Positions 54,640-64,000 of a stretch of 64,000 nt of DNA are shown piece by piece (position 1 is the stretch's first letter; each line of letters opens with the position of its first letter). The notes beneath the pieces are model-generated. The model saw nothing but the letters and a program-made list of their open reading frames with translations, ran no database searches and was not told the DNA's origin. The DNA is from Pestalotiopsis fici W106-1 (Eukaryota; Ascomycota; Sordariomycetes; Amphisphaeriales; Sporocadaceae). Position numbers and translations under genes: made by a program. The DNA is taken from the NCBI RefSeq assembly GCF_000516985.1, contig NW_006917093.1:992001-1056000 (forward strand), in the 5' to 3' direction.

Positions 54640-56765
54640 TGTCACCCAGGGCGATGATAATCCGTGGGCCAACGAAACCCATTCAAGACATGAAAGCTCA
54701 GGATGAAGCCTCCAAGTACGAACCGGGATCCTCGAGCAACTCTGGTGGTTCCCGAGGCAGCGCCAGTGTTCGTAGGCGGGATGTGAAAAGAAAACCCAAC
54801 CGCCACTAGTAAAGGCAAGCACCAGGGAAGAAGATGACAGCGTCGAGATTGGATAACAAGAAAAAAAAAGAACAGAATTGAGTATTGATTTTTGGCGGGA
54901 GCGGAGATTGGCCACTCGAGACTAAAAGGTGGGGATCACGCCGCAACAGCCTAGCGAACAAGACCAAGCACAGATTCCAATTCCAAGAAGTCATCGAACG
55001 AAAGAGCTTGTATAGGATTTCTCGAAATGTAAATGTCTGATTTACTTCGGAATTACGAAAGTATAGGGAAGTCTCATGTCTATAAGCATACTCTTGGGGC
55101 GCTCATGTAAGTTGCGCAACATAATTTACAAGAATTGCAGTTTGAATCGGATTATAAACATTCGAATATGACTTTCGCTTTGTGTTGTATACGGAGTGGT
55201 ATAAGGAAAATGAATCAATAAATAAAAGTCAGAATATAAGAAATACACGAGACGAGAGACTGCTACATAATTTTCATGACTTGTCTTCTTTTTTACTTAA
55301 ATTATTCTTGTAAGAATATTCAAAATATCAAATTACATGCAAAGCATTCGTGTGTATATTTTCGCTCAGTCAGTGTAAATAGAGTCAAAAATGTGATTAT
55401 ATTGTTTATGCTTAGCATCGAATATATTCCGTGGGGGCCTCGGTATGGGTTTTATCAATGTTTCCACGTAAGGCCATCATCATCGTGGTCACCTTCTTCG
55501 TCCCGGTATTTTCGTCGCTCTAGTAACCTTGACAACAGTCCTGACTGCAAAGGGGACTGAACTCGAGCGATCACATGGCTTCTCATTCCACCTCGTTTGG
55601 CTCGAGGAGAACAATTGTCATAGTGATAATCAACCATGTTCAACGCCCATTGAAGTCTTCTTCTAGAATGCTATCAACTGCCTGGGTTTAAACTGAAGCC
55701 ATTGCTGGAGTACTCTCATCATGGCTATATTTGTCGTTATCGTGGGCGCCTGAGTCTTGACTGCCGCTTAATGATCGTGATTTCTGGATGCTTGCCAGGC
55801 CTGTTTATAAGCGTCGCGCTGGGCTACCCTTGGTCTTTTTTCTTCTACTTCTTTTTCTTAAGCATCACTTGCCTTTTCTTTCACTTACCTTTTCGTTGAA
55901 GGTAATACGGCGAGAAGATCTGATGAAACCACTCTCATCTCGCAACAAGAGGTGTCGTCTTTCGTCTCAATGTCTTGAGGGTTGAATAGTGAGGACAAAA
56001 CATCCGCTAGAACATCGGCTCTAAATTCGGGGCGGTTGATTGACTAAAACCTAGGTAACCTAGCGGGGTTGTCCCAGCAAGGCAGCCGACCTGCACTGGC
56101 TGGATCTCTCAGTCCGGCTGTCTAAAACAAGCCCCAGCCCAGCCCCAGAAAAGGCGAGTGGGTAGGAGCGGTACAGATTTCCTCATCCGGTCGAATGGTT
56201 GTTCTTGATTACAACATTGAAGAATGGCTTGTGAGGGGAGACTTCCAAAGGTACATAGTATGGTCGAGAGGGCGCAAAAGATTAGTTGAAAGATGAAGAC
56301 TCTACGATCCAAGTAGCGACCTCACAAAATTTCTTTACGCGATCATATAGGACCCGGAGCGAGCGCAGACTGTAATAGGGTCGGTAGAAACTGTTTTTGG
56401 CGAACCAGCAAGAGGCGCAAGTCGGCCGACCTCTCTCTGTATTGATTAGTAGCAGTATACTTAAGCGCCCGAATCAGAGATGGACGCCAGAGTCGACTTG
56501 ACCCACTGCCTCTTGTGTCATTTATTGAATACCCCGCCTGCCCGCCATCGGTGGAGATCATGGAATGAACAAGCTCGTGAACGAAACGCGGGGCACGAAC
56601 ATTGTTGGTGGGAATTAATATTGGACGCTGTCCTTTTGTCAATTTTCCATCCTACTCTTTATAAGCTCTTCTGTCCTTTTTCTCTATTTCTTTTTAAAGA
56701 CTCTTCAGTCTCTCTTGATCTTCCTACTACAGTTTCCCACAACTCCAAACACAACTCCGATCAAG
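54640..56765. other. 2.1-kb intergenic region between regulator and xylose reductase
   Basis: Divergent promoters of the regulator and the xylose reductase. AT-rich from 55000 to 55420. I found no cluster dyad but several CreA-type hexamers near the reductase. No coding frame supported. Confidence 0.5.
56532..56593. promoter_or_regulatory. CreA-like sites upstream of xylose reductase
   Basis: Matches to SYGGRG: GCGGGG on the minus strand at 56532-56537, GTGGAG at 56551-56556, and GCGGGG at 56588-56593; another GCGGGG is at 56063-56068. Closely spaced pairs of such sites are typical for carbon catabolite repression of pentose genes. Confidence 0.45.
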
Positions 56766-57805
56766 ATGGTTCCCTCTATCAAGCTCTCCTCCGGCCATGT
56801 AAGACATACCTACTGCTGGCGCGAATATTCTGGACCAAATTAGCTCATACATTGCAGGACATGCCCGTCGTCGGATTCGGTATCTGGAAGGTCCCCCGTG
56901 AGACCTGTGCCGAGACCGTCTACAACGCCATCAAGCTGGGTTACCGTCACTTCGATGGTGCCTGGGACTATACCAACAGCGCCGAGGCCGGTCAGGGTGT
57001 CCGACGTGCTATTGACGAGGGCTTGGTGAAGCGAGAGGAGCTCTTCATCGTCTCCAAGCTCTGGAACAACTACCACAAGCGCGAGCATGCCCACCAGCAG
57101 GCCAAGCTCGAGCTCGAGGCCTGGGGTCTTGACTACCTCGACCTCTTCCTCGTCCACTTCCCCATTGCTCTCGAATTCATCCCCTTTGAGGAGATTCGAT
57201 GGCCCTGCTTCTGGACCGACAAGGAGCAGACCAAGCCCACCCCCTTGGCCAAGGTCCCCATCTCTGAGACCTGGAAGGCCCTGGAGGACCTCGTCAAGAC
57301 TCCTGAGAACCCCAACGGCATCTTCAAGTCCATTGGTATCTCCAACTTCCACACCCAGCTGATCTACGATCTGCTGTCGTACGCCAAGATCCCCCCTGCC
57401 GTCCTCCAGATCGAGCACCACCCCTACCTGACCCAACCCGAGCTCATCAACATGGCTCAGGAGAACAACATTGCTGTCACTGGCTACTCCACCTTTGGCC
57501 CGGCATCATTCATTGAGCTGAACAACGCCAAGGCCAAGGAGGTCAAGCCTCTGTTCGAGGTTGACCCCGTCAAGGCGGCTGCTGAGAAGCACGGTGTTAC
57601 CCCTGGCCAGGTTCTCCTCCGATGGTGCACACAGCGCAACATCATTGTCATTCCCAAGTCCAACAGCGTGGACAGACTCAAGCAGAACCTCGAGTCTACC
57701 TCTTTCGACCTGACTGAGGAGGAGATCAAGGCGATTGCTGCTTTGGACATTGGCCTTCGATTCAACTCCCCCGGCGCCCTGGGAAGCGCTCGTATCTTCA
57801 CTTAG
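56766..57805 (+). CDS. D-xylose reductase (aldo-keto reductase)
   Basis: Exon 1 56766-56798 and exon 2 56858-57805, 326 residues, the normal length for fungal xylose reductase. AKR catalytic tetrad: Asp44 and Tyr49 ('FDGAWDYTNSAEAG'), Lys78 ('IVSKLWNN') and His111 ('LVHFPIA'). The 'EIRWPCFW' loop and 'GISNFHTQLIYDLL' are typical of xylose reductases. The NADP(H) phosphate-binding stretch 'IPKSNSVDRLKQN' is present. Reaction: D-xylose (and L-arabinose) plus NADPH to xylitol (arabinitol). It lies 2.1 kb from the regulator at the edge of the sugar cluster and about 10 kb from the xylitol dehydrogenase-like gene. Upstream hexamers suggest carbon catabolite repression. Confidence 0.95.
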
Positions 57806-58799
57806 AAAGATAGTAGGCGTGACGTCATATACGAGACATGATACCTTGCGTAATATTTTAGATAATTGAGAATTTCAAGACATTCAGACAACATTGAATG
57901 GCCCCTAACCGACATCTGACTGGAGTGCATGGTACAAATGTGCAAATTGTGTATACCTGATATCGTCCTTCTCAAGCACCAACTACCATACACCACAATG
58001 ACTCAAGATTTAAGTATGTGCTCCTACTTGAAACAATCATATCTTGCATACTCCTTTGTATCACATCTGAATTTCGTGGGACTATTCTCGAATTTTCTTG
58101 ATCAGAAGTCTGGTCAGAGTGGTCGGTATCATGCTGGGAACCATATATATAGCTTCGTGCCACACCAAGGTAATAAGGGGCCAATTTGTGGTATCTTTAG
58201 AAAGACTCTCCATTAGGTATGTAATCCGGGGGAAAGGTAGTAACGGTAGACGTCATTAGCTTGCCAATTGATGTAACCAAGACGAATTTTCAAATTGGGA
58301 GGACTTTTCCGGCTTGCAACATATCTATTAGTCTGTCTAGACTCTGGACGATATGGCCGCCTGGCAAGCCGTTCAGCGAGTCACTAAATGATTCACGACG
58401 TACACCATCAACATGTGAGCGAAGATCTTTTATCAATCAAGACGATCAAAGATAGTATTTTAGAAGATGAAAAGGTGGATGGAAAATGTTGTTTTGCATA
58501 TTGCGTCCTGCACTTTTCTGTTCCAAAAGAGTAACTCTAACCACGCGCCACGGATCAGCAACATTAAGTAGACCTCTTTCTAAACTAGGTACCTATACGC
58601 ACCGCCACAGATTCACTACTACGGTACGACGAGGACCCCGCGTTACACCCCGCGAATACCTTTACGTAGGTTCACCACTTTTTTTTTTCTACAACGCGTA
58701 TCCGAGGCGCGTCTCATTTACAGCGACATTTCTCACGCTCAAAGCTCAAGGAGTAGACGGAACGCAACAGTACTTGCACCACAGCCGATCAATTGAGCC
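57806..58799. other. Intergenic region, PSF2 upstream
   Basis: 0.99 kb without supported coding frames; holds a T run at 58679-58689 near the PSF2 gene. Confidence 0.5.
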
Positions 58800-59655
58800 A
58801 TGGCGCTGCCTCTTCCACCCGGTCTGGTACCTACAGAGGTTGCCTTTCTCTGTGAAATGGAACTGGTCACAATCGTGCCGCGGCAAAGGCTCGAGTCCAT
58901 CCCGCTTCTCACAGTAAATCTCTCTAGCAATCACCTACAATCTTGCCGCTCAAGTTGCGCGGGTAATTATAGTTGCTGACCGGGGCACTGCTTCCCATCG
59001 CTTTTTGCAGGGCGCAACACCAGTACTCCGACCACCTCACCGGGCCGACATCCCCCTCTGGCTCGCACTGCTGCTCAAGAAGCAGAAACGCGCCAACATT
59101 GTGCCGCCTGCCTGGCTTCACGCCGCCTCCCTCGCCGACATTATCCAACATGAGACCACCGTGGACCCGGAGGCCTTTTCCCCGCCACCTCCCACCGTGA
59201 TGCGCTCCGACGGCCGCGGCGGTGCTCGGTCCTTTGGAAGCGACGGCAAGGGCGATCTCGTTCTCTCCCCGCCCTTTCTGCCCTCGTGCGTTGCCGCCAG
59301 TCCCTCGGCCTACCTTCCCTACCACTGGCTCGAGCTCGCCGAGACCCTGCTCGCGCACGCCTCCGACGACATACCCACCGCCGCCGAGGTCCGGACGCTG
59401 CTGCGGGACCTGCAAGAGGTGCGCGCCGCCAAGATGCGCGGCAGCACGACGCAGCTCGAGGGCGGCGGCGGCGTCGTTGGCTTGCGCGGCGTCGGCGCCA
59501 TGGAGTTGGCCGAGAGCCGGGGCTTCGTCGTCGGCGTGGTGGACGGCGTGCGCAAGCTCGGCGCCAGCGTCGAGGCCACACGGCGCGAGGAGGAGGAGAG
59601 AGGCGGCGGGGATGACGCCTTTGACGACGAGGACGAAGAGATGGGCTTTGAGTAG
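58800..59655 (+). CDS. PSF2: GINS complex subunit PSF2
   Basis: Exons 58800-58913 and 59011-59655, 252 residues. It begins [20 protein letters not shown] and continues '[19 protein letters not shown]', then '[20 protein letters not shown]' and '[10 protein letters not shown]', the most conserved part of PSF2. '[12 protein letters not shown]' and '[15 protein letters not shown]' form the helical core. GINS links the MCM helicase and Cdc45 in the replicative CMG helicase in the nucleus. A Gly/Ala-rich loop and an acidic end ([14 protein letters not shown]) are additions seen in moulds. The second exon is GC-rich. Confidence 0.9.
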
Positions 59656-59743
59656 AAGCCTGCTTGAACAAGCCCTTGCATGATCTTGGCATTTCGTTGC
59701 GGAAAAACAAAAAGGCATCTCGATTTGCTATCTCTATTTCGCT

Positions 59744-60610
59744 CTAATGGGAACACAGCTGCGCAAGCCCGTTAGGACCCTGAAGTCGACTTGCCGCCTC
59801 TTCGCAGACCAACCTCTTCAGCTCTGCCAAGCTCCCTCGGACGTGTTCCTCTTCCATTGGCCTCCCCTCTTCCGTTCCAGGGAGCACCAGGCTGATATCA
59901 TTCACCGAGAGTTCCTCACCACCAATTTTGAAGACACGATGTACGAGTTCCAAGTACTTACCTATCCACTCATCGGTTTCTGTTCCAACATCGTTCTGCG
60001 GGTGGCGAGGAATCATTGGTCTTTTCTCATCGACCAAGACTTCTTCCCAATCAACCTGAAAGACGCGATGTATGAGCTCCAGATATCGATCTGTCCAGTC
60101 GTCAGTCATTGTCGGTTCAACCACTGTCTGCACAGCAACATCAGGAGTTGGGCTTGTAATGACAATATAATCTTCACCACCGAGGATCTCGCAAGGTCTT
60201 GTCGGCAGCGGTTCCAAGATCGGAACCTTTTCTCCGTCAACAGTGATGCGATAGCGCTCGCGCTGGGCATAGAAATTGTCCCCGCTGATGTGCTGAGCCC
60301 ACTGGTGCATCATGACTGTCTTGGTCAATACTACCTTCTGCTCCAGATCCAGCACCTCGTGCTGAAGAGGTGACGCCTTGGGCTCAAAAGGGGATAACTC
60401 ATGGCCCAAGAAGACGGCCTGCTGCTGCAAGTAGAGAAGGCCGGTTAGTATAGCCCGAGGCCAACCAGTTACCATCCACACCGGGTGGATGATAGTCAAG
60501 CTCAGGATCAACCACAGAAGTGGGCGAGCATACCCGACCATATCGCCCACGATATAGGACCTTGACCAGCTGGCTGGCCCGTCAAGAGCCAAGAGTCGCT
60601 GGAAAGACAT
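59744..60610 (-). CDS. Orphan membrane-anchored protein with internal tandem repeat
   Basis: Single minus-strand frame from ATG 60610, 288 residues, beginning MSFQRLLALDGPASWSRSYI. One or two hydrophobic helices lie at residues 28-60 ('PLLWLILSLTIIHPVWMV', 'AILTGLLYLQQQAVFLG'). The rest is soluble. Residues 168-203 and 211-246 are two copies of a 43-residue unit, aligned at 'DDWTDRYLELIHRVFQ' and 'DEWIGKYLELVHRVFK', each ending in an acidic segment. The DNA of the two copies is also similar at a 129-bp offset, so this is a tandem in-frame duplication. No family recognised. Function unknown. Confidence 0.65.
   Translation of the reverse strand: MSFQRLLALDGPASWSRSYIVGDMVGYARPLLWLILSLTIIHPVWMVTGWPRAILTGLLYLQQQAVFLGHELSPFEPKASPLQHEVLDLEQKVVLTKTVMMHQWAQHISGDNFYAQRERYRITVDGEKVPILEPLPTRPCEILGGEDYIVITSPTPDVAVQTVVEPTMTDDWTDRYLELIHRVFQVDWEEVLVDEKRPMIPRHPQNDVGTETDEWIGKYLELVHRVFKIGGEELSVNDISLVLPGTEEGRPMEEEHVRGSLAELKRLVCEEAASRLQGPNGLAQLCSH
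59910..60165. repeat. 129-bp tandem in-frame duplication
   Basis: Matching points such as GATGTACGAGTTCCA (59938) and GATGTATGAGCTCCA (60067) are exactly 129 bp apart, with diverged sequence between. Ends are approximate. Confidence 0.6.
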
Positions 60611-61235
60611 TTCTGTGAATGCGTATATACGAACCAGTGAAAAAAATCGCAGATATAATGTCGGACGTATACAGACCTGAGGTTTGGCCAATAACACGAA
60701 AAGTCAATCCAGCAATAGTCGCGCTCAAGTATCTCTAATATAGGCGCAAAACTACTTGATGTACTCCCTTGAGGACCTTGGCCTGTCATTGTCCAGTCTA
60801 TGAAAGCCATTGTCAGGTATTGATACAAACAATGAAGGCGCATAAAGGCATTACAGCACGTCATAATGGCAGACTCGTCTTGTCTGATCTTTGTGTCACG
60901 TGAGATCGCATGTTTCCCCTATCGTGACTTGCCAATTGAAATTCGAAATAAGGAATTTGGGGTAGCAGGTGCAGAGTCGCGCCTGTATAGATTGCTATCT
61001 ACCTATCTATCAAAGGGAGTATAGTCCTTTACCCTGGAAATACATAATGGTCCCTAACTCATCTTTCCTGACGCCGGGGAGTAATCCAAACCATCAAAGC
61101 CACTCAAAGCCCAAGTACGCCGTTCCGAAACAATCGAGTCTAGAAAATGTAAGAAAAGTCTGAACCACAGCTACATAGTACACAAATGGTACATCCACAC
61201 AATACGCAGTGCGAGGATGAAACTGGTCGTTCGCA
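60611..61235. other. Intergenic region
   Basis: 0.63 kb between the start of the orphan membrane gene and the 3' end of the SNF2 gene; nothing supported. Confidence 0.5.
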
Positions 61236-64000
61236 TCAAGCAGCCTTGATCTGCGTAATACCGTCTGCGGCAGTGTCGACAACCTGGAAACCATCGGCAT
61301 TACCGGCTCCAGTGGCGGCTCGGGCATAAGCATCGTCGCTCCTGTCCAAAAGGACATCCATATCCTCATCACTAAATATGCGATCACCACCAGAATGCTG
61401 ATAGACCTCGCCATCCTTGAGAAGCAAGGCCCTCAGGGTCTCCTTGTCGAGCTCCTCCTCATGAGGGTCAAGCTTTTGGCCCATACTCTTGAAACCACCC
61501 TTTTTGATGACCAGCTTCTCCAGACGCCGCTTGGCATCCGCGCTTAGTAGTAGCTCCTCCTCGACGGTGCCCTTGGTTGCTAGGCGGTAAATGATGACTG
61601 GGCGGGTTTGGCCAATGCGGTGGCATCGATCCTGTGCTTGGAGATCCTGTTGAGGATTCCAATCACTGTCGAAAAGAATGACGGTATCAGCAGCGGCCAG
61701 ATTGATACCTTGACCTCCAGCCCTCGTCGAGAGTAAAAAGACCTTGTAGTCTGGGTCTTCATTGAAGTTCTGGATCTGTTCACGGCGGTCCGTCTGTGCT
61801 ACACTGCCATCGATACGGCATACTTTCCACTTTCGTAGATCGGCACAATAGTCGTGCAGAATATCAAGTTGCGTCTTGAATTGCGAAAAGATCAAAACTT
61901 TGTGGCCGCGCTCAAACAGAACGGGCAACAAGCGATCCAAGAGGAGCATCTTGCCGGAAGAAGTCACAATGCTCTCATCGATAGCCAATTCTGCATCGTA
62001 ATTCCAGGGGTTATAGAAGTTGTGAGGACTGTTGCATACGAGTCGGAGTTGCATAAGCGGATTGCCAAGTCTCTTCTCCTTGATTTGCATTTCTAAAACG
62101 GTCCGGTCAGCATATATACTTGAGGCAACATTCAACAATCACTTACTGGCAAGGTCCAGCGTGGCAGCACGAATGGCTTCCTCCTCATTTTGAGGATACT
62201 CGTCACTGTCATCTTGCTTTTGTGCAGCCTCCATTTCTGCTAGCAACTTGGCCTCAAATTCGTCGTCATCCAATTTATCTTCATCCAAGTCGTCAGAAAC
62301 GTTGTAGGTGGTAACGCCCCGTTTCGGCCGGCCACGGCCACGGCGACTATTCGCAGGCGTCGACTGCCGGCTCGACTTCGTACTCTTGGGCTCTGGAAAA
62401 TCGACCTTTACTTCACTCTTCCTTTTACGGCCCGCCACAGATCCACTCGCCGTGCCATTCATCATGGCTTCGAATGCATTCTTTTTTGGGCGGCCACGAC
62501 CCCTTTTGCCCACTGGCGAAGAGGCATCGCTAGCCTCTGGAGAAGGGGCCTCAGATGCAACAGCACTGCTGGCAAGTGATGCCTGACGACTCGATCTCCT
62601 AGAGTTGACTGCAGTATTGGTAGCGCCCGTCAGCCGCTCGACGACTTTATTCTCCAGATATGACCGCGTATCGGTGCCTTTGTCGCTAATCACATTGTAG
62701 AGATCAGTCTGCTCCCTTGTCATTGGCGCATACAACACATATTCGCGCTTCTTGGGAAGGTAATTGGCGACATCGGCTTTGATGCGGCGTAGCAGGAGCG
62801 GCTGGAGAACCTTGTGGATCTTCTTGACCAGGTCTTGGTTTTCCCGGTTGCCAATGAATTGTTGCGTACCTTGCTCGTCAGCAAGATCAGTAAAGTCGAA
62901 CCAAATCTCGAAAGCTTCCCAATTGAGAAACGTCTCCGGCATGAGGAAATGTAACAAAGACCACAGCTCTTTCAAATTGTTCTGAAGAGGCGTGCCGGTG
63001 ATGAGGAACCGGGATGCAGACTTGAACTGCTGCAGTTCTCTGAAAAGCTTTGCATCCGCGTTCTTCAGTCTGTGTCCTTCGTCCTAGTAACTCGTAAGCA
63101 TTGATCAAGACAACGGGCTGAGGATGAGCATTTCTTGATTACGTACGACAATGATACAGGCCCAGTCAATTTTGGACAGAGTTGCATGGTCTCTCAAGAT
63201 CATTTCGTAGCTGGTGCAGACCACGGGAAAGCCGGCCAAGGCACTACCAGTGGTACCTTTTCTTTTGTAGTTCTTATTGATCTTGTTTTTGTAAATAGCC
63301 TGGCGCTCTTCGGGCTTGCCATGATATAGTGCAAATGGGATGGACGGAGTCCACTTTTGGAATTCATCTTGCCAATTTGACAGAGTGCTGAGCGGCGCAA
63401 TGATCAAGTGAGGGCCGTAGTATGCTTCCTGCTCTCGAAGTAAAGCCACTAGAGAAATAGTCTGTATGGTTTTGCCTGCCAATTGTTCAATTGCTGTGTT
63501 TGTTTGCGATGAATTTAAAAACTTACCAAGGCCCATCTCATCAGCCAGGATACCGCTCATGCCCTGCAACATGATCTCAAACATCCAAGTCAATCCCTCG
63601 AGTTGATAGTCGCGCATGACACCACCAGTCATGATTTTTGGTTGCTTTTTGAGCTCGACGCCGGCATCGGTAAGGGTTTGATTGTCAAAATTTCGACCAA
63701 CACGACCCAATGCTTTCGTCTTTTGTGTGAGAATGTCACTGAACACAGAGCTCTTGCGCAGCAATTCGTCAAGCTCCTTGGCCTTCTGAGCGCGTTCACT
63801 ATGGCTCAATTCCTCCTTCTTGCGACGGCTGCGAGCCAGTGTCGCAAGACGCTTTGCCTCGGCTCGGGTATTTTCTGCTCGAGCCTTTTTTTCCTCGGTG
63901 AGCATATGCTCAGTAGCAAAATTTGACATGCTACCCATCTTGGCGTGGTCAGAATCCCCCGTTGTTGAAGGAGATGTGGCCGCGCTTGTGGGAGGGCGCG
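61236..64000 (-). CDS. LSH/HELLS-like SNF2 ATPase (Irc5/MUS-30 group), 5' end outside window
   Basis: Minus-strand exons 64000 (open)-63527, 63475-63147, 63083-62147 and 62092-61236; about 865 residues seen. The open frame continues past the window edge, so the start is unknown. Motor motifs in order: Q-like 'MRDYQLEGLTWMFEIML', Walker A 'ADEMGLGKT' (split by an intron), 'IIAPLSTLSNWQDEF', 'DEGHRLKN' (motif II), 'LITGTPLQNNLKELW' (III), 'KVLIFSQFKTQLDIL', 'STRAGGQGINL' and 'DRCHRIGQTRPV' (VI). The order 'NLPKKREYVLY'-like region plus 'GGFKSMG' near the end matches LSH proteins. Between lobes lies a long insertion with two AT-hooks ('GRGRPKK', 'RRGRGRPKR'). Predicted nuclear chromatin remodeller involved in genome stability. 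Confidence 0.87.

Noticed and set aside
1..64000. tRNA, 5S rRNA, CRISPR and telomere repeats
   Set aside because: I looked for B-box-like GGTTCRA words, CCA-type arms, direct repeat arrays and TTAGGG runs; isolated B-box-like words (for example near 14603 and 27839) did not fold into a cloverleaf, and no arrays were found.

Overview
The window reads as genomic DNA of a filamentous ascomycete, most likely a Sordariomycete and perhaps Hypocreales. Genes are interrupted by short (about 50-110 nt) GT-AG introns with fungal branch-point-like sequences. The protein set is that of a free-living mould: phosphate permease, cullin 1, SET3-type PHD/SET protein, acetylglutamate synthase, Sse1/Hsp88, a GH6 cellulase, xylose reductase and Zn2Cys6 regulators. 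All exon structures were worked out by reading frames by hand. Species-level placement cannot be made from the sequence alone.

Layout. 0-25 kb is mostly housekeeping: a bystin/ENP1 5' fragment (minus) divergent from HGH1; a PHO84-type phosphate transporter; a small DUF427 protein (minus) divergent from a cytochrome b2-type L-lactate dehydrogenase without an obvious mitochondrial presequence; cullin 1; two orphan genes, one with 7-TM receptor topology; ALG7/DPAGT1; and a 901-residue PHD-SET protein (minus). 25-31.5 kb is a long stretch with no convincing gene: first a pyrimidine/purine-biased microsatellite-bearing leader region, then AT-richer DNA. 31.5-41.7 kb carries mitochondrial N-acetylglutamate synthase (with a CPC1/GCN4 site and a tiny uORF), SSE1/HSP88, two small genes of unknown function and nucleoporin SEH1.

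42-58 kb is the most interesting part. It holds a secreted GH6 cellulase, an SDR, a xylitol dehydrogenase-like MDR, a P-loop small-molecule kinase, a second SDR, a sugar/polyol MFS porter, a Zn2Cys6 regulator and, about 2 kb further on, a D-xylose reductase. The three upstream regions inside this block (SDR1/XDH, kinase/SDR2 and MFS) contain four copies of a dyad, CGG-N10/11-CCG, all ending TGCTCCGA on one strand. I saw no copy elsewhere in the window. Together these suggest a co-regulated gene cluster for uptake and catabolism of a polyol or rare sugar/pentose: import, oxidation/reduction between polyol and ketose, then phosphorylation, controlled by the neighbouring regulator. The substrate is unknown.

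58-64 kb returns to housekeeping and orphan genes: GINS subunit PSF2, an orphan membrane protein with a 129-bp in-frame tandem duplication, and the 3' part of an LSH/HELLS (IRC5/MUS-30-like) SNF2 ATPase with AT-hooks inserted between its helicase lobes, running off the right edge.
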